Origin: Trichobilharzia regenti | Taxonomy: Eukaryota > Platyhelminthes > Trematoda > Strigeidida > Schistosomatidae | NCBI GenBank assembly: GCA_944472135.2 | Contig: OX235264.1 | Coordinates: forward strand, 122,603,809-122,667,808 | DNA: 64,000 nt | Direction: 5' to 3' | Part shown: piece by piece, positions 1-11,223 of the stretch | Layout: every line of letters starts with the position of its first letter | How positions within the stretch are numbered: the first letter of the stretch is position 1 | Position numbers and translations under genes: made by a program | Notes under the pieces: model-generated | The model's input: only the letters and a program-made list of their open reading frames with translations | Databases searched by the model: none | Told to the model about the DNA's origin: nothing

Positions 1-1905
1 ATTTGTACATTAGCATTCGAATCCTTTGGTCCAGTCTACTTTTCTCTCCCAAGTACACCCTGGCCGCTGGCATCTATTATGTGTAGTGAGCAATCGTATA
101 TCAAAGACAAAGAACCATTTCATCCCTACCTTTCTATACGTCGATATTTGAGTATTTTGGGTGTATTATAACTTTTCAAATAACTGCATTTTATGTATAT
201 ATTAACTTATGTGGACTGAATACCCTTCTGCATACAAACATGTTAGTATTTGTTTGTCCTTTTAATTTCGTGTATAAACGAACTTAACCGTTTAGTCCAG
301 TATACATCCATGGATTCATTTTAATTCTGAAAACTTCGCATAAATTAAAACAGTTGAATTAACTTTTCTACTAACTGTCAAGGATAGAATTCCCAACATT
401 GTTCTATATTTGACTAACACGATCGGCACACGCTCTCTGCCGATGGCATTACAACGATCTTATGCAGATATCAGCCAGCATATAACTACTCTCTGTTTAC
501 TCAAGATCAGAAACAACAGGAAATGATGAATCCTGACACTGCTACGAGCTAAGTAACAAACTGATACCCAAGGTATATACAAACAAAGATGGAGATGAAT
601 CGAAGAGACTTGAGTGATGTTGCAAAGCCCGCACTGCCTCAAATAAAAGACAAAATGGGGAGGAACAAATTCACTGTGGGTGTTAAGGTGACATGGCACA
701 GATCTAATGTAGAGGAAATCGGAGCTTGTTGGGAAAAATAAAGCTGTATGAAAGGACCCTAGAAGACAGAGTGCACTCATTCCTGAAACATTTTATTCTC
801 ATACTACTGTAACAGTGGATGACAGAGCCAGGCAGCAGACCGTTTATTGAGAAAATTAACGGAAATTTATAGATTTTTATGAACAATATTATTAGCGTTA
901 TTGTTAGCAGAGAAGCATCCTCTTCTAATTGGTTGTTTTCCTGCTTAAGATTATTCTGTTAACCTTTTTTACCGTTTCTTAGGCAGTCCGGCGATATATC
1001 CAACAATCTGGAATCAATCAATCTCTACTTTTACAGTTTTTAAGTCATGTTATCACTTAGTGTTTTGTGAGCTGCTCAGAAATCACTATGGCATTTTGTC
1101 AAGGTTGCTGAAAGTTGTGAGTATGGCAAGTGGTTTTACACGTAGTCAGCTAGTTACAATTATACTCCACAGCCACCTAAACTCAACATGTGAGAGGTGG
1201 TGTAAATCCAGCACCTCACCTCCACTCTATTCTCGAATCTCCACATCTAGCATTTCATCAGGAAGAATTCGAAGTCACTGCAAAAGGTTATCTGCTTTTG
1301 TTTACAATAAAGTACAGCAACTCAACGATACCCTGATTAACTCACTTTTTATGTGATAGCGAAAGTGTTAAGCGTAAAATCTACAACTAACTATGTAATT
1401 AGCAAAATGACTGGCTAACTGATTTTCTCCCATTTATAATCTATGGTGACACTATGTCAATCGGCTTATAATTGTGGCCATCATCATTATTATTATTATC
1501 AACATCATTTTACGCTTTCAGTGTACTTTTAACTTTATTGTCATTGAAAATAGCAAAACTGCTGCTATCATCAATCTTGGTTAGTTATACCGAGTAATAT
1601 ATTTTTTTTCACTGTTTGTTTCAGCTGTTGTCAAGTGAATCACATGTAACAGTTCCACTCTGTATAATATGAAATGTTTTAGAATAAACCATATGATTAT
1701 TATTATTACTTGTTGATGAATGCCCGTGTTCCTCTCGGAATTCACTGAATAAAATCATAACAAAATTATAAGTTCAGGCTTACGTTGACTGTATTACAAA
1801 TTCAGTTGATCTGAAATAGCCAAAAGCGAAGTTCACTCTTTGCAAATGTACAATCAATATCATAAGAACAATATGTATGTGAAATTCACACTTCAGGCTC
1901 ATCCA
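1..1905. other. Unrecognised AT-rich DNA, no gene supported
   Basis: Short open frames occur here on both strands, but none resembles a known protein, none has exon-like continuation, and none has a clear element boundary. The longest plus frame (1060-1356, 98 codons) is rich in Ser, Thr and Arg with no recognisable domain. Around 1690-1750 there is a short run of TTATTATTATTA next to a TGTTCCTCTCGG-like motif that could be a tiny remnant of an RTE 3' end. Confidence 0.5.
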
Positions 1906-1907
1906 AA

Positions 1908-2094
1908 GCGTCGGTAGCACATCGATTATGACTCTCGCCGACTGTTCACATGGTCCGTGGTTTGATTCCCTGCTGCACACCTGATATCATTCGTCGGCGT
2001 GAAATATTCCGGGTGCCGATATCACATGCTAAAAGTTCTAATTTCTAACAAAATTACTGTTTAGAATCAAGCTATAATCAAAAATCAAAATAAG
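1908..2094 (+). mobile_element. tRNA-headed SINE, type 1 (diverged copy)
   Basis: The copy begins with GCGTCGGTAGCAC and a degenerate A box, then carries a B-box-like GGTTTGATTCC. It continues into the body shared by the other type 1 copies (ACCTGATATC, then ...GATATCACATGCT), and ends AATCAAGCTATAATCAAAAA with an A-rich tail. Same family as the copies near 5.1, 11.0, 34.6 and 60.5 kb, but it is the most diverged. There is no coding capacity; mobilisation by a LINE partner is inferred. Confidence 0.7.
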
Positions 2095-2180
2095 ATGGTT
2101 GGTCATTCCTACCTTCACTGACTGAATTCAATCTACACTAATCCAATCAAAGTATCCTACAGGAGGTCAATCGCGAGGCA

Positions 2181-2390
2181 GCCCGAATAGCTCAGTGGTA
2201 ACGTTCCTGACTGCAGCACCCTGGGTGACACGGGTTTGAATCACACAGGAGAGAGAAATGAGTTCCTTCGAGATTGCCGATGAGCCTTATTGGCTGCTGA
2301 GTACCAACTAGTATGAAATCTAGGCTAAGCAAGGTTCCTTTCCGACTAACTCCCACCATCTTTATATCAAGAATTCACAGTGCACCATGA
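2181..2390 (+). mobile_element. tRNA-headed SINE-like element, type 3
   Basis: The first ~71 bases look like a tRNA gene head: GCCCGAATAGCTCAGTGGTAACG gives a good A box with the UAGCUCAGUGG signature, and ACGGGTTTGAATCAC gives a B box. The acceptor stem does not close well and there is no clean anticodon arm. The 130-base tail (...CTAAGCAAGGTTCCTTTCC...) has no other copy that I see in the window. The end is approximate. Confidence 0.5.
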
Positions 2391-2549
2391 AAGGGTGTCA
2401 TTAAGCATGATTGTGGCTACTTAGCAAACTTGACTCTGCATCAAACAAAGGACTAGACACATTACGCTATTTGCGACCTAATGTCCAATTAGATTATCCT
2501 GACTCTATCAGCTACACCCTTTGTAAGCGCTCAGATATGGTTTGTGATA

Positions 2550-2815
2550 TTTATTATTATTCCATCAGGTTCCGAGAGGAAAATAGGGCTACAACAATAC
2601 ATCTCCAGTTTGTTCTATGTTTTTGCTGTCTTCTTCAGCTGGGTCCATGGGTGCCCATAATCAGTCACCCCGTCGCTGGAGTATCTCTTTCATATCATCC
2701 TCACATTGACCACCCACTCGTCAATTCCTACTGAGATTCTACTCGAGTGATGACCTGGTGCACAATGTCATTCCAAGGCTTTCCTTACGTATGCTCGACC
2801 CATCCAAACGGTTAA
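2550..2815 (-). mobile_element. RTE-clade retrotransposon, 3' end fragment
   Basis: Read on the minus strand this is the C-terminal tail of an RTE reverse-transcriptase ORF, with a recognisable HPWTQLKK...KLEMYCCSP segment like the W(T/S)QLK..A.DR..WR.. tail of RTE elements. It is followed by the element's short 3' end (CCCTATTTTCCTCTCGGAAC) and an ATAATAATAAATA tail. The frame is broken and everything upstream is missing, as expected for a 5'-truncated dead insertion. Confidence 0.65.
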
Positions 2816-2819
2816 TTCA

Positions 2820-3178
2820 AATGGTAGTTTCAGTTTACAAAGTATATACCGTACATCGGTAGTTCTGTGGTAATTCCTTGCAGGTGCACCGTTAAATCAC
2901 ACACTCTTCACTTCATCGACACTTCGTCGATGAGGACAGCAACCCCATTGATGCTACTGAAACGTCAAACTTGGTCCGATATGTTCTCCTCAGAACAAGA
3001 ATAATGAAAAATTACTATAAAACGAATAAAAAGTTTATTAAAAATAGGTGAAATATAGTGGCTGCAAGTTCCAGATTCCAGTTTCATCTACCAAAAAAAA
3101 AAAAAATCCAACATTCTCAAGAAAGCGGAGATGGACTTTGCTCGTGCTGAGGGGACCGTCAGATGATATCGTTTGTTA
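2820..3178. other. Unrecognised spacer
   Basis: No coding signal. At 2921-2970 there is a hairpin (CGACACTTCGTCG) followed by GATGAGGAC and, further on, CTGAAACGTC. This superficially recalls a hammerhead core but lacks CUGANGA. A poly-A run lies at 3093-3106. Confidence 0.45.
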
Positions 3179-3350
3179 ACCCATACCTCGAGTAGAACCC
3201 GAATGGGAAAAGAAGAGTAAGGAGTATGGCCAAAGGTGACATTGGGGAGATTATGCAAGGAGAAGATGAGACCTTATGGGCTATCGTGGGACCAGCTAAA
3301 GATGGCAGCTAAGAGCATGACAAACTGCAGATGTACTTTTCAAGCCTATC
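3179..3350 (+). mobile_element. RTE-clade retrotransposon, C-terminal fragment
   Basis: The plus strand reads VEPEWEKKSKEYGQ, then after a frame change LARRR..DLMGY, and in another frame GLSWDQLKMAAKS. These match, piecewise, the extreme C-terminus of RTE ORFs as seen in better copies near 42.1, 49.9 and 63.8 kb in this window. There is no standard 3' terminus, so the fragment is truncated at both ends and frameshifted. Confidence 0.6.
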
Positions 3351-5105
3351 GGAATCAAGTGAACAATATTAGTAGATGTCATAATAAGTTCTCAAATGTT
3401 GATGGGTACAAGTCTGACAGGTTACAGGTATGATAACGAGCTAACATCATCTGGATAATGTTTGGAAAACGTAGGATTTCAGGATGGTTGTTTCGTCCTA
3501 GTTCTGACTCTTCAGTAGCACAATGACACTATTTGGCTGCAAGTCGAGTTGCCAAAGCATTTAGCCACTAGGACTCAGTACGACTAGTGATCAGAACATG
3601 TAGCCAATCAAGTCACCGCAAATCAGCACATGGAAATTATCAGATGTCTGTGAATGCAAACGTATCCCAGACAGAATCACAATTTTATATTAACTAATTA
3701 AATATGTTTTCAAAATAAATGTTCACTTTTTTCCATTGAAACATTCTTCCCATTTTTTTTACGTGTCTCTGAGGTCATAAGGTCAATTTGGATATTTGTT
3801 ATTATTATCAATTCTATATATCTTCAACCGTAATTAAATGTTTAATCTCTTTTGAATAAGAATTTCTTGAAATAGTGACAACATTTCTACTCGAATAATC
3901 ACCATTTGAACTTTTGCATCCATAACTTGTTTTCTGTAGATAAAATTGCTTTTTGTCAATGTTTAAAAGCCTCTTTCTCTTAAGAGTTTGTATTGATTGT
4001 ATTAATGATCTCACTATTTCTGTACCAACAGTTTCTACATTGGATAGTTCTGATATGAATAGATGCCTTGATGAAAGAGCAGAGAGTCCCGGAGCGATTG
4101 TTGGGGGTGTGCACTGTAAGGCGTCCCGAAAGAGTACAAAACAGTGGGCTGTCCAATACTATCTTATTTTCAATTATCCTTCAACCAAAGTTGGTTATTC
4201 ACTATCAAACATTATTGTAGCGTATAAACTGAATACCATTTTTGTCATTAATTCACACTATTCAATTCTAAACTTTCAATTTATACACAAATGTAGACAG
4301 CATAACCGTGGGCTAATCTGAAAGTTCGATTTCTGATTCACTTACTTATTATCTACGGACTGGAAGTAGGGAATGGTATCCACTGGGTAAATGCCAACTG
4401 ATTCATTTTATGATGGTACATCGTCAAAGAAACTAAAGGCCCAAATGTAGTTTAAATCTGCTTTATACAGTACTTCTGCCCAAGATGTTGCAACTAAGCG
4501 ATTAGTCCCCAAACGTAAAGGTTGAATTTAATCCTTTAGAGTAATATAGTAATAAATGGGATGACATATGAAAACGTAATACATCACCCATAGTTATGCG
4601 GATTTATTATTCCTATGACTTCCTAACTTGGGTCATATGATGGTGATAGTAGTAATAATAGTAATAATAATAATAATCAGTTTATGATAGGTTGTAAAGT
4701 TTTTAATTCACGATAGCATCTACAACTTTCTATATCCTCTTACTTTTTAATGCATATCCGGAATTGGTTTAGGATTCTTCCTACCATATGCGTTGGCTTA
4801 CCTTTCTATGATAAATGACTGATTGACTAGCCTGGTTTCCTATCTAACGACAACATTTTGATTTAAGAAGCTCAACCATTGGCGTGTACGTGTGTGTGCG
4901 CGCGCGTAAACTTGCTTACTATTACATAACAGTTAAACGCAGAATTGTATTATCGCAGATTAGTGAAGTTTGGTTAAGAGACAGACAGAGAGAGAGATTA
5001 ATCACCCGATTGCTGTATCAGTAGTACATGTGAGCTATTTACTCACATTGAGGACGCCATGGAGATTGTCTATGGAGGAAATTTTTTTTTATTATTTTTT
5101 TAATT
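3350..5105. other. Unrecognised DNA with simple repeats
   Basis: No gene is supported. At about 3470-3530 the minus strand has CTGAAGAGTC...GGACGAAAC, a decayed piece of the hammerhead SINE described at 28.3 kb. A GT/GC dinucleotide run lies at 4883-4906, a GA run at 4983-4996, and T-rich DNA at 5080-5125. The 122-codon frame at 3953-4321 has no recognisable domain. Confidence 0.45.
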
Positions 5106-5109
5106 TTTT

Positions 5110-5297
5110 TATCTTATTTTTTATTACAGCTTGATTCCACACTGTATTTTTGGTACAAGTATGGAATTTTCAGCGTGGATATCGGTAGCCCAAATTTTGC
5201 AGGCCGACCATAGATATCAGGTGTGCGTCGGCGAGGGCTCGAACCCGGACCATGTGCATGGTCGGCGAGAGTCCTGACCACTGTGCCACCGACGCAC
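5110..5297 (-). mobile_element. tRNA-headed SINE, type 1
   Basis: On the minus strand the element starts TGCGTCGGTGGCACAGTGG (A box) and reaches GGGTTCGAGCCC (B box). The 5' GCGTCGG pairs with CCGACGC at the head's 3' end to give a 7-bp acceptor-like stem. The body (CACCTGATATCTATGGTCGG, ...CCACGCTGAAAATTCCA) ends AATCAAGCTGTAAT followed by an AT-rich tail. The would-be anticodon arm is a simple hairpin, GACCATG-CA-CATGGTC, so this is a derived SINE head and not a working tRNA gene. Confidence 0.75.
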
Positions 5298-5449
5298 AGT
5301 TTATTAGACGAAGTAATAAGAAGAAGTAATCTGTCTGAGTCGTCTTGTAATGTGTTCGTGCATCACATTTTGAACAAGCCGATAACAAATTCTAGTTGAT
5401 AGCAATTATCAAAACAAGTTCATTAGGAGATATAAATTAGTCAGGGTAA

Positions 5450-5960
5450 CATCAAGACCAACTCTATAACTCGCCCTTAAGAAAGACGTGTACATCAATG
5501 TGCCCTATATGGGGCATCAAAGCAGCTTGATAACTAGACAAAGAGTGAACACTGCTGTTCAAAAGACTTTTTATGCAGCTAATATTAGAACAATAGAGAA
5601 TGTAAAGCTATTATATCTATCTAGGCCCTCCGAACATGCAAAAAATGACGTCACATCTCATTGTACTTACCAATTCGAATCAACATGTGGACACACATAT
5701 ATAGAGAGGACTCATCGATCTCTGCATGTAAGGGTTAACATCACAGGATATTTTGAATGGCTCCAGAAACAAATAGAATCCTCAAAACCCACTAATGGTC
5801 AGAACAGGAGACCTAGCTCCCCCATTGCGAAACATATTATAGATGCAGGACTTAAAATTGACGTTAACACATCTTTTAAAACCTATCTACCCTTAAAACA
5901 TGTTTGGAGCGTATCCTAAAGTTTGTGGAATTCCTAGCAATTACATAGTCTAAGCCACTT
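5450..5960 (+). mobile_element. Penelope-like element fragment with GIY-YIG domain
   Basis: An open frame at 5488-5919 (143 codons) covers the region linking the reverse transcriptase to the endonuclease and most of the C-terminal GIY-YIG-type domain. The signature is CTYQFESTCGHTYIERTHRS, where the Cys-x-Cys-Gly and TYI..R.H residues correspond to the C.CG..YIGRT block of PLE endonucleases. It is followed by AKHIIDAGLKIDVNTSFKT, the usual H-I-x-x-G segment after it. The canonical Gly of YIG is replaced by Glu. The RT domain is absent and the frame ends in a stop, so this is a dead 5'-truncated copy, although one of the more open stretches in the window. Confidence 0.8.
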
Positions 5961-6019
5961 TTATATTTTCAAAAACAGTTCGTCATCACATTAAGGGAAC
6001 TAATTGTTATCCAAGTAGT

Positions 6020-6345
6020 GGTTTGTAGGGATTTGGTTGATTGGTTACAGGATTTCATCATGAGCTGACATTAGTCAGAGAACCATTGGAAAACCTGGGA
6101 GTATTGGACAGCTGTTTCCTCTCATTTTGGGACTCTTCAGGAGTATGAACCCACCGGGATTCGGATCCAGGACCTACTGGTTACAAGGCGATCTCGTATA
6201 CCATCAGGCTACGACCTGAATCCCGGTGGGTGCGTTCAGATGAAGAGTCCCAAACTGGGAGGAAACAGCTGTCCAGTACTCCCAGGTTTTCCAATGGTTC
6301 TGTAACCAATACCAACTCATGACGAAATCTTGGAACTGATTTTCT
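6020..6345. repeat. Inverted pair of hammerhead-type SINEs (foldback)
   Basis: Two copies of one short element face each other. The left arm (about 6050-6163) runs on the minus strand and the right arm (about 6219-6335) on the plus strand, with near-complementary sequence over roughly 110 bases. Between them lies a tRNA-like head belonging to the left copy (minus: GATGGTATACGAG...GATCCGAATCCCGGTGGG). The left copy has an intact-looking hammerhead core on the minus strand (CTGAAGA, GTCCC, GGAAA, ACAGCTGT). The right copy has GATGAAGAGTCCC...GGAAACAGCTGTCC. The transcript could form a long hairpin. The stem I flanks of both cores are mismatched, so self-cleavage is doubtful. Confidence 0.65.
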
Positions 6346-6879
6346 TAAAGAAAGATTATTAGCAATTGTGGAGGCAGCTATGAGTGAACGCAGAGGATAA
6401 GGTGAAATAAATATATGCTACAGAAGTCACTCAAAACATAAAGAAATAATGATAATAATAACGACATTTGAGCAGTGTTTTGTAGGACGCTATAATGTCT
6501 GGAATATGAAAAGCGATAACATGAAAATAATCCTCTGCAAGACGAGTACGTATTTTTATGTAGAGATCAAGGTGGCATATTTGATTTAGACATAAAGTAA
6601 TTGATAAACTTAACAAATTTCACAAGTCAATCAGGAATGAAATTTTTTTTAAAGTAGATATCGAGATACAAGAATTCGATATTCGAGAATCTGTTAACAG
6701 GATTCAATATAAGGCATCCGTAGAATAAAGGCGTTGTGTTCAGGAAGGTAGAATAATGATACATTAATGGATACTGAAAAGAATTTATTGAAGTATGAGT
6801 ATCCTATGAAGCTTCGTGTTCATATAAGTGTAAAACTTGGGCACTGTGGTAGTAAGTAATTCCATATTGGTTTGTTTAA

Positions 6880-7790
6880 TAGACATATCACACATTGAAA
6901 CAGTATATTTAATGGATGACGTTTCGAACACAATTTATCATAGTTTGTAATCATTTCAATTGTAATCACACGACTTTGAAACTTGATTTTCTAGATATCA
7001 GATTGTCTATGTCAGCAAAAATAGGATTGGTGAAATGTCTAGGTGACAGAGCACAAAACCTAAGTAGTACCAAGGAAAATCCAAGACAGGAAGTGATACA
7101 CATAAAAGAAGCCTTGAAACTTAAACATTATCCGGATAAATAAGTCAGGAAATATGTAAGGAAATCTAAAAATAAAACAAATAATGATAGTAGCGATAGG
7201 GATAATAATAATAATAACAATAATAATGGTAATATTAATAATATTAATATTGATGACGACACCAACAATAAGGAACTTAAATCATCAACAGTAAATCCAT
7301 ACAAGGAAGAAACCTAGGAAGCCTTATGCAGAATTCTTAACAAGGCAAGAATAAAAGCGGCATTCAAATCCACACATTCATTTAGAAACAAGCTTTGTCG
7401 GTTAAAGGAACCTGAGGAGCCTTTGACACAAAACAATTTAGTTTATCTAATACCTTTTCTGCAATGATTGTCACGTCAAATACATGGGTCAAACTAGTAG
7501 AACAGGGGTAGTCAGACTAGCCAAACATAAAACCTACCAAAATCTACATTAGTTGACCCAAATAAGATAAGAAATCTAGAGAATAGTTCAGCTATACCAC
7601 TCACTACATGCAATTACACACAACCATACAATAGGATGGATGGGATAGGATGACAGTTTTAAAATCTAATGTCACAGGGTGGATGGAGGGAGAGATTGAT
7701 AACGGAAGCTTTGTTTATCGAATCAACTGTAAATACATGTAATAGGAATGGTTCATCACCTATCCGTGATATCTGGAATATTCTACTACC
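6880..7790 (+). mobile_element. Penelope-like element, RT end to GIY-YIG, degenerate
   Basis: The conceptual reading across stops gives LDFLDIRLSMSAKIGLVKCLGDRA, EALKLKHYPDK and EEALCRILNKARIKAAF-type segments typical of the PLE RT thumb and connector. These are followed by a GIY-YIG-like piece around 7440-7530 (LVYLIPF, then HVKYMGQTSRTGVVRL after a frame change) and a C-terminal piece ending near 7790. An (AAT/GAT)n low-complexity run at 7196-7262 encodes an Asn/Asp-rich linker. Several frameshifts and stops show that it is inactive. Confidence 0.75.
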
Positions 7791-7794
7791 CCTG

Positions 7795-9115
7795 TGACAA
7801 AAAGGAGAAAACAAAGAAAACTATAAAACTCAAGTTCCAAAGTCAAGTGATTACAATTGATATGATTTTGGACAACAAATTTTGTTTGAAACGTCATCCG
7901 TTAAATAATACTGTTTCACTGTGTGATATATCTAATAAATAAACTAATATGAAGCTTCGTGTTCGTAAGCACAAAGAGGAACCTCCTTCCTTAAGGATTC
8001 GGAAGATATGCAGCGGGGACGTTATTGACAAAGAACTGTGTAATCTCCGAGAAACCCTGATGGAAAATGGTTTTCCGCCTAGGTTTATAGGCAAAAATCT
8101 CAAATCAAAGAAAACTTCCGAACGAGTCAAATCCGTCAAATCCCGAAGGTGACACTCAAGCAGACATCCTTCGTATATGTCTCTGCAAATCGCTGAGGAA
8201 AACTTACTTCGCCGCGTGCCTACGACTAACGTTTTCCTGCGAGAAAATTGTGCAGCCAGAACGCGAAAGACAAACTGTCGCATTGGGTCACTTCAACGTG
8301 TATGTACTAGTTGACTTGCTCATGGGGAACTGAGTACATTGGCCGTACCATGTGCCAACTTGAAAATCGCCCCCTTAAAACACTATTCAGTGTATCCAGT
8401 CAAAGGAGAACATCTGGTCAATTCAGGACACTCAGCGTATATCAAAAAATCCTGCAAAATAATATACAAGATTCGATCACATCAATCAAAGGGAGTAAAA
8501 CCCAAATATTTGGGCATAGCCGAGGCACTAGCCATCCAAAAGCTTAAACCCACTCTATGTATCCAAAAGAAGTACGTCCAACCATTTTCTCTGCCACGCC
8601 CATCATAAACAGGTAAGTCTTCTAATAGTGACTATCACATTGCCTTTCTTATCCAAACTTCCTGTTTATTCGTGTTTTTTTTTAAAAGTTTTTCTTAATC
8701 CCTTCTATCTACACTACCATACTTTCATATCCGATCTACCCAAGAATTTTATTATTTTATTATTTCCACATATTTATTCCCTAATTATATAAAAATAAGT
8801 GAAAATCACATTAATTATGATCCCACTGGATATTTAATCCAAACATTCTGTATATTTTGTTATTCCTGCATTTCTAATCCCTAATTGCACAATATGTCAC
8901 TCCTCTCAGTAATTACGATGCCACTTTGTTTTAGTTTTATCCGTCCCCCTGTTTATTAAGGCTTTTTTGATTACTAATTGTAATTTCAATAATTAGACCC
9001 TTAACCGGAAATAATTCTGGAACTTTCCCATCCATTTGAAGTATATATATATATACACGAATGTACAGCCTAGATGAAGACTTTTTGGAGAAGAAAAGTT
9101 TCTTCGCTGCAACCA
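7795..9115 (+). mobile_element. Penelope-like element, C-terminal half and 3' end
   Basis: Two open pieces belong to one decayed ORF. The first (7949-8152) is LRETLMENGFPPRFIGKNL.., a PLE connector segment. The second follows the motif CSWGTEYIGRTMCQLENR at about 8311, where the EYIGRT block marks the GIY-YIG endonuclease, and continues at 8339-8608 to KLKPTLCIQKKYVQPFSLP, the usual end of PLE ORFs. About 500 bases of AT-rich 3' UTR follow, closing with AATGTACAGCCTAGATGAAG and TTTCTTCGCTGCAA. The same terminus occurs at 62.1 kb. Confidence 0.8.
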
Positions 9116-9383
9116 TCTTTTTTATATTCCATGAGGAATTTTATAAAATACGGAGAATAAAAGACGTCTAAAAGCTAACTTCTAACGGTTAAGAAGGAAA
9201 TACTCTTAATTTACATGGGTTACGGATGGGATGAAACGCTGACAAAGAATCGTTAAGAAGAACCATAGCTGCATTCGATAGGATTTCTTCGCCTCTGAAT
9301 CGATTTCACTTTGTACCATGAAATAATAAGTAGTACATTCCAAAAGTAGATAAGTATCCTGCTCATGTCAACTTGATTGCAGG

Positions 9384-10378
9384 ACCTCATCTTGAGCTAA
9401 TATCGGTTAGAAAACCATTCGATGATACCGGTGGCTCCTAAGATTCGAAGTAGCCATAGTCATTTCTATGTAGGTATGATGGAAAAGATTTGTAGCTCAG
9501 ATGAATGATTTTGATGTAATTATGTTCTATGAGTTAAATGGTTTATTTACGAAGCTTTCATCGCCCTACTAGGCAACATCAGCGAAAACTTCAATTTGAA
9601 TTGAAGTAAGCTTTAAGATTTCTCCACGAGTTTATTAGTCAACTCTCCTGGTGAGTGACTTTGAACGTGGTTGGTTGTTTTTGTGTTATTTCCACACACT
9701 TTAGGCTACTTGTATGTACCTTACATATACCTCTGTATGTAAGATTTCATCTTTACCGATTGGAAAATGTTCTGTCATTTTGTTTTCGCATCCATTAGCA
9801 TAAAGTATCGATCGAAAGATGTGTCAAATTGCTACATACAGACAACCATGGACATCAATTCGACTGCGAGGACTTCCAAATAATAGACAGAGGAACATCA
9901 AGAATGCTAGAGAATTTTAAGAAACCTGGTATTCCAGTGGATCGTCTATCAATAGATACATTGACACAGACGAAATTCATCAGTCAATAATAAGGGAATC
10001 TCACAAACAAATTGTCAAAGTTCAGGCCAAGGAAACAAACTGCACCACCACAAGTAGCCTAGAATGTGTGAAAAAACAACCAAATACGTTCAAAGTCACC
10101 TACCAGGAGAGATGACTAATAAACTCGTGGAGAAATCTTAAAGCTTACTTCAATTCAAATTGAAGTTTTCGCTGATGTTGCCTAGTAGGGCGATGAAAGC
10201 TTCGTAAATAAACCATTTAAATCATAGAACATAACTACATCAAAATCATTCATCTGAGCTACAAATCTTCTCCATCATACCTGCATAGAAATGACTATGG
10301 CTACTTCGAATCCTAGGAGTCGCCGGTATCATCGAATGGTTTTCTTACCGATATCAGCTCAGGATGAAATCCTGAAAC
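9384..10378 (+). mobile_element. Penelope-like element relic with ~300 bp inverted terminal repeats
   Basis: Left arm 9384-9690 and right arm 10072-10378 are inverted copies with only scattered differences over about 300 bases. Each contains the pLTR motif GATTTGTAGCTCAG...TTATTTACGAAGCTTTCATC. Between them, around 9836-9990, lies the extreme C-terminus of a PLE ORF: TDNHGHQFDCEDFQII...ENFKKPGIPVDR, ending in stops. Inverted long terminal repeats are a known oddity of Penelope elements. The core reads CGCTGATGTTGCC...GATGAAAGCTTC on the minus strand of the left arm and the plus strand of the right arm, resembling PLE hammerheads, but with the final A of CUGAUGA changed to U. Confidence 0.75.
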
Positions 10379-10379
10379 C

Positions 10380-10640
10380 AACAAATGAAATCCCTATCAA
10401 ACAATACCTGAAAATCAATGAAACGCTCACTAACGACTGACAGTATTCAGGCAGTTATCTGGAGTTCCACTGAGAAGTAGGCATCATCACCAAAGACATT
10501 CGCTAATTGTCCCACTATGTCGTGAACAGGATGGGGTTAGAATTCATGGGCCATTGTACTGGGTACCAGTGTCTTGATGGTCTACGAGCTCGCCTTTTAA
10601 CAAGAAGGTCCTGATCTCCGGTGATTCTCTAACTGGTAAA
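10380..10640 (+). mobile_element. Decayed hammerhead-type SINE composite
   Basis: The segment matches, in inverse orientation and with many changes, the 28.40-28.68 kb stretch. Shared landmarks are the tRNA-like TGATGGTCTACGAGCTCGCC...AAGGTCCTGATCTCCGGTG at 10573-10622, a CACTATGTCGTGAACAGG region, and the flank GATTTCATC near 10365. The B box has lost the GGTTCGAAT consensus. No hammerhead core remains. Confidence 0.5.
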
Positions 10641-10984
10641 GTTTCGTGATTTGAACTGAAATTTAAAAAGAAACAAATTGCAGCTACCAGAAACATTGTG
10701 GATATGGGTCATTTTGTCGTGATTTCCAAATATTTCAAAATATTAAACACACAAACGACAGCAAATCTACTACGATTTGCTGCTGAAGCAATTGCAATCA
10801 AAAGTTTCAGACCAAACTAATGCACACACTCTCTCTCTCATTCCCTTCGTGGCCATATTGCTTTCATTACATGGATTAGTCATACACACTAGTGAGTTCA
10901 GATCACTAAGCAAGTTTTCAATTTGATGAACTTGAACCTTTTTGAGTTACCATGTTTATTTTATTTTTTTAAATTTTAATTTAA
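10641..10984. other. Unrecognised spacer
   Basis: No coding or RNA feature is supported. The text at 10684-10880 (AAACATTGTGGATATGGGTC..., GTCATACACACTAGTGAG) has a second copy at about 27410-27590, inside and just after the PLE at 26.7 kb. This piece is therefore probably also PLE-derived. Confidence 0.45.
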
Positions 10985-11172
10985 TTTTATTTTTGATTAC
11001 AGCTTGATTCCACACCGTATTTTTGGTACAAGTATGGAATTCTCAGCGTGGATATCGGTAGCCCAAGTTACGCAGGCCGACCATAGATATCAGGTGTGCG
11101 TTGGCGTGGGCTCGAACCCCGGACCATGTGCATGGTCGGTGAGAGTCCTAACCACTGTGCCACCGACGCACA
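10985..11172 (-). mobile_element. tRNA-headed SINE, type 1
   Basis: On the minus strand it starts GTGCGTCGGTGGCACAGTGG and continues to GGTTCGAGCCC and the type 1 body, ending at AATCAAGCTGTAATC with an AT-rich tail at 10950-10992. It is almost the same as the 5.1 kb copy. The head is complete, including the 7-bp acceptor-like stem. Confidence 0.75.
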
Positions 11173-11223
11173 TTTTTTTTTACCGTGAATCTGCTCCTTC
11201 TTTCTCTATCGTAATAAACTCAA

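Noticed and set aside
1060..1356. 98-codon open frame as a gene
   Set aside because: No domain, no homology that I recognise, Ser/Thr/Arg-rich composition and no supporting signals.
2181..2251. Functional tRNA gene
   Set aside because: It has UAGCUCAGUGG and a B box, but the acceptor ends do not pair, the anticodon arm is poor, and it continues into a SINE-like tail.
2915..2970. Another hammerhead ribozyme (GATGAGGAC ... CTGAAACGTC)
   Set aside because: The CUGANGA core is not present (TCGATGA) and the stem II pairing is weak. Probably chance or a very old relic.
3953..4321. 122-codon open frame as a gene
   Set aside because: Overlaps an opposite-strand frame, has no recognisable motif and lies in AT-rich DNA where such frames arise by chance.
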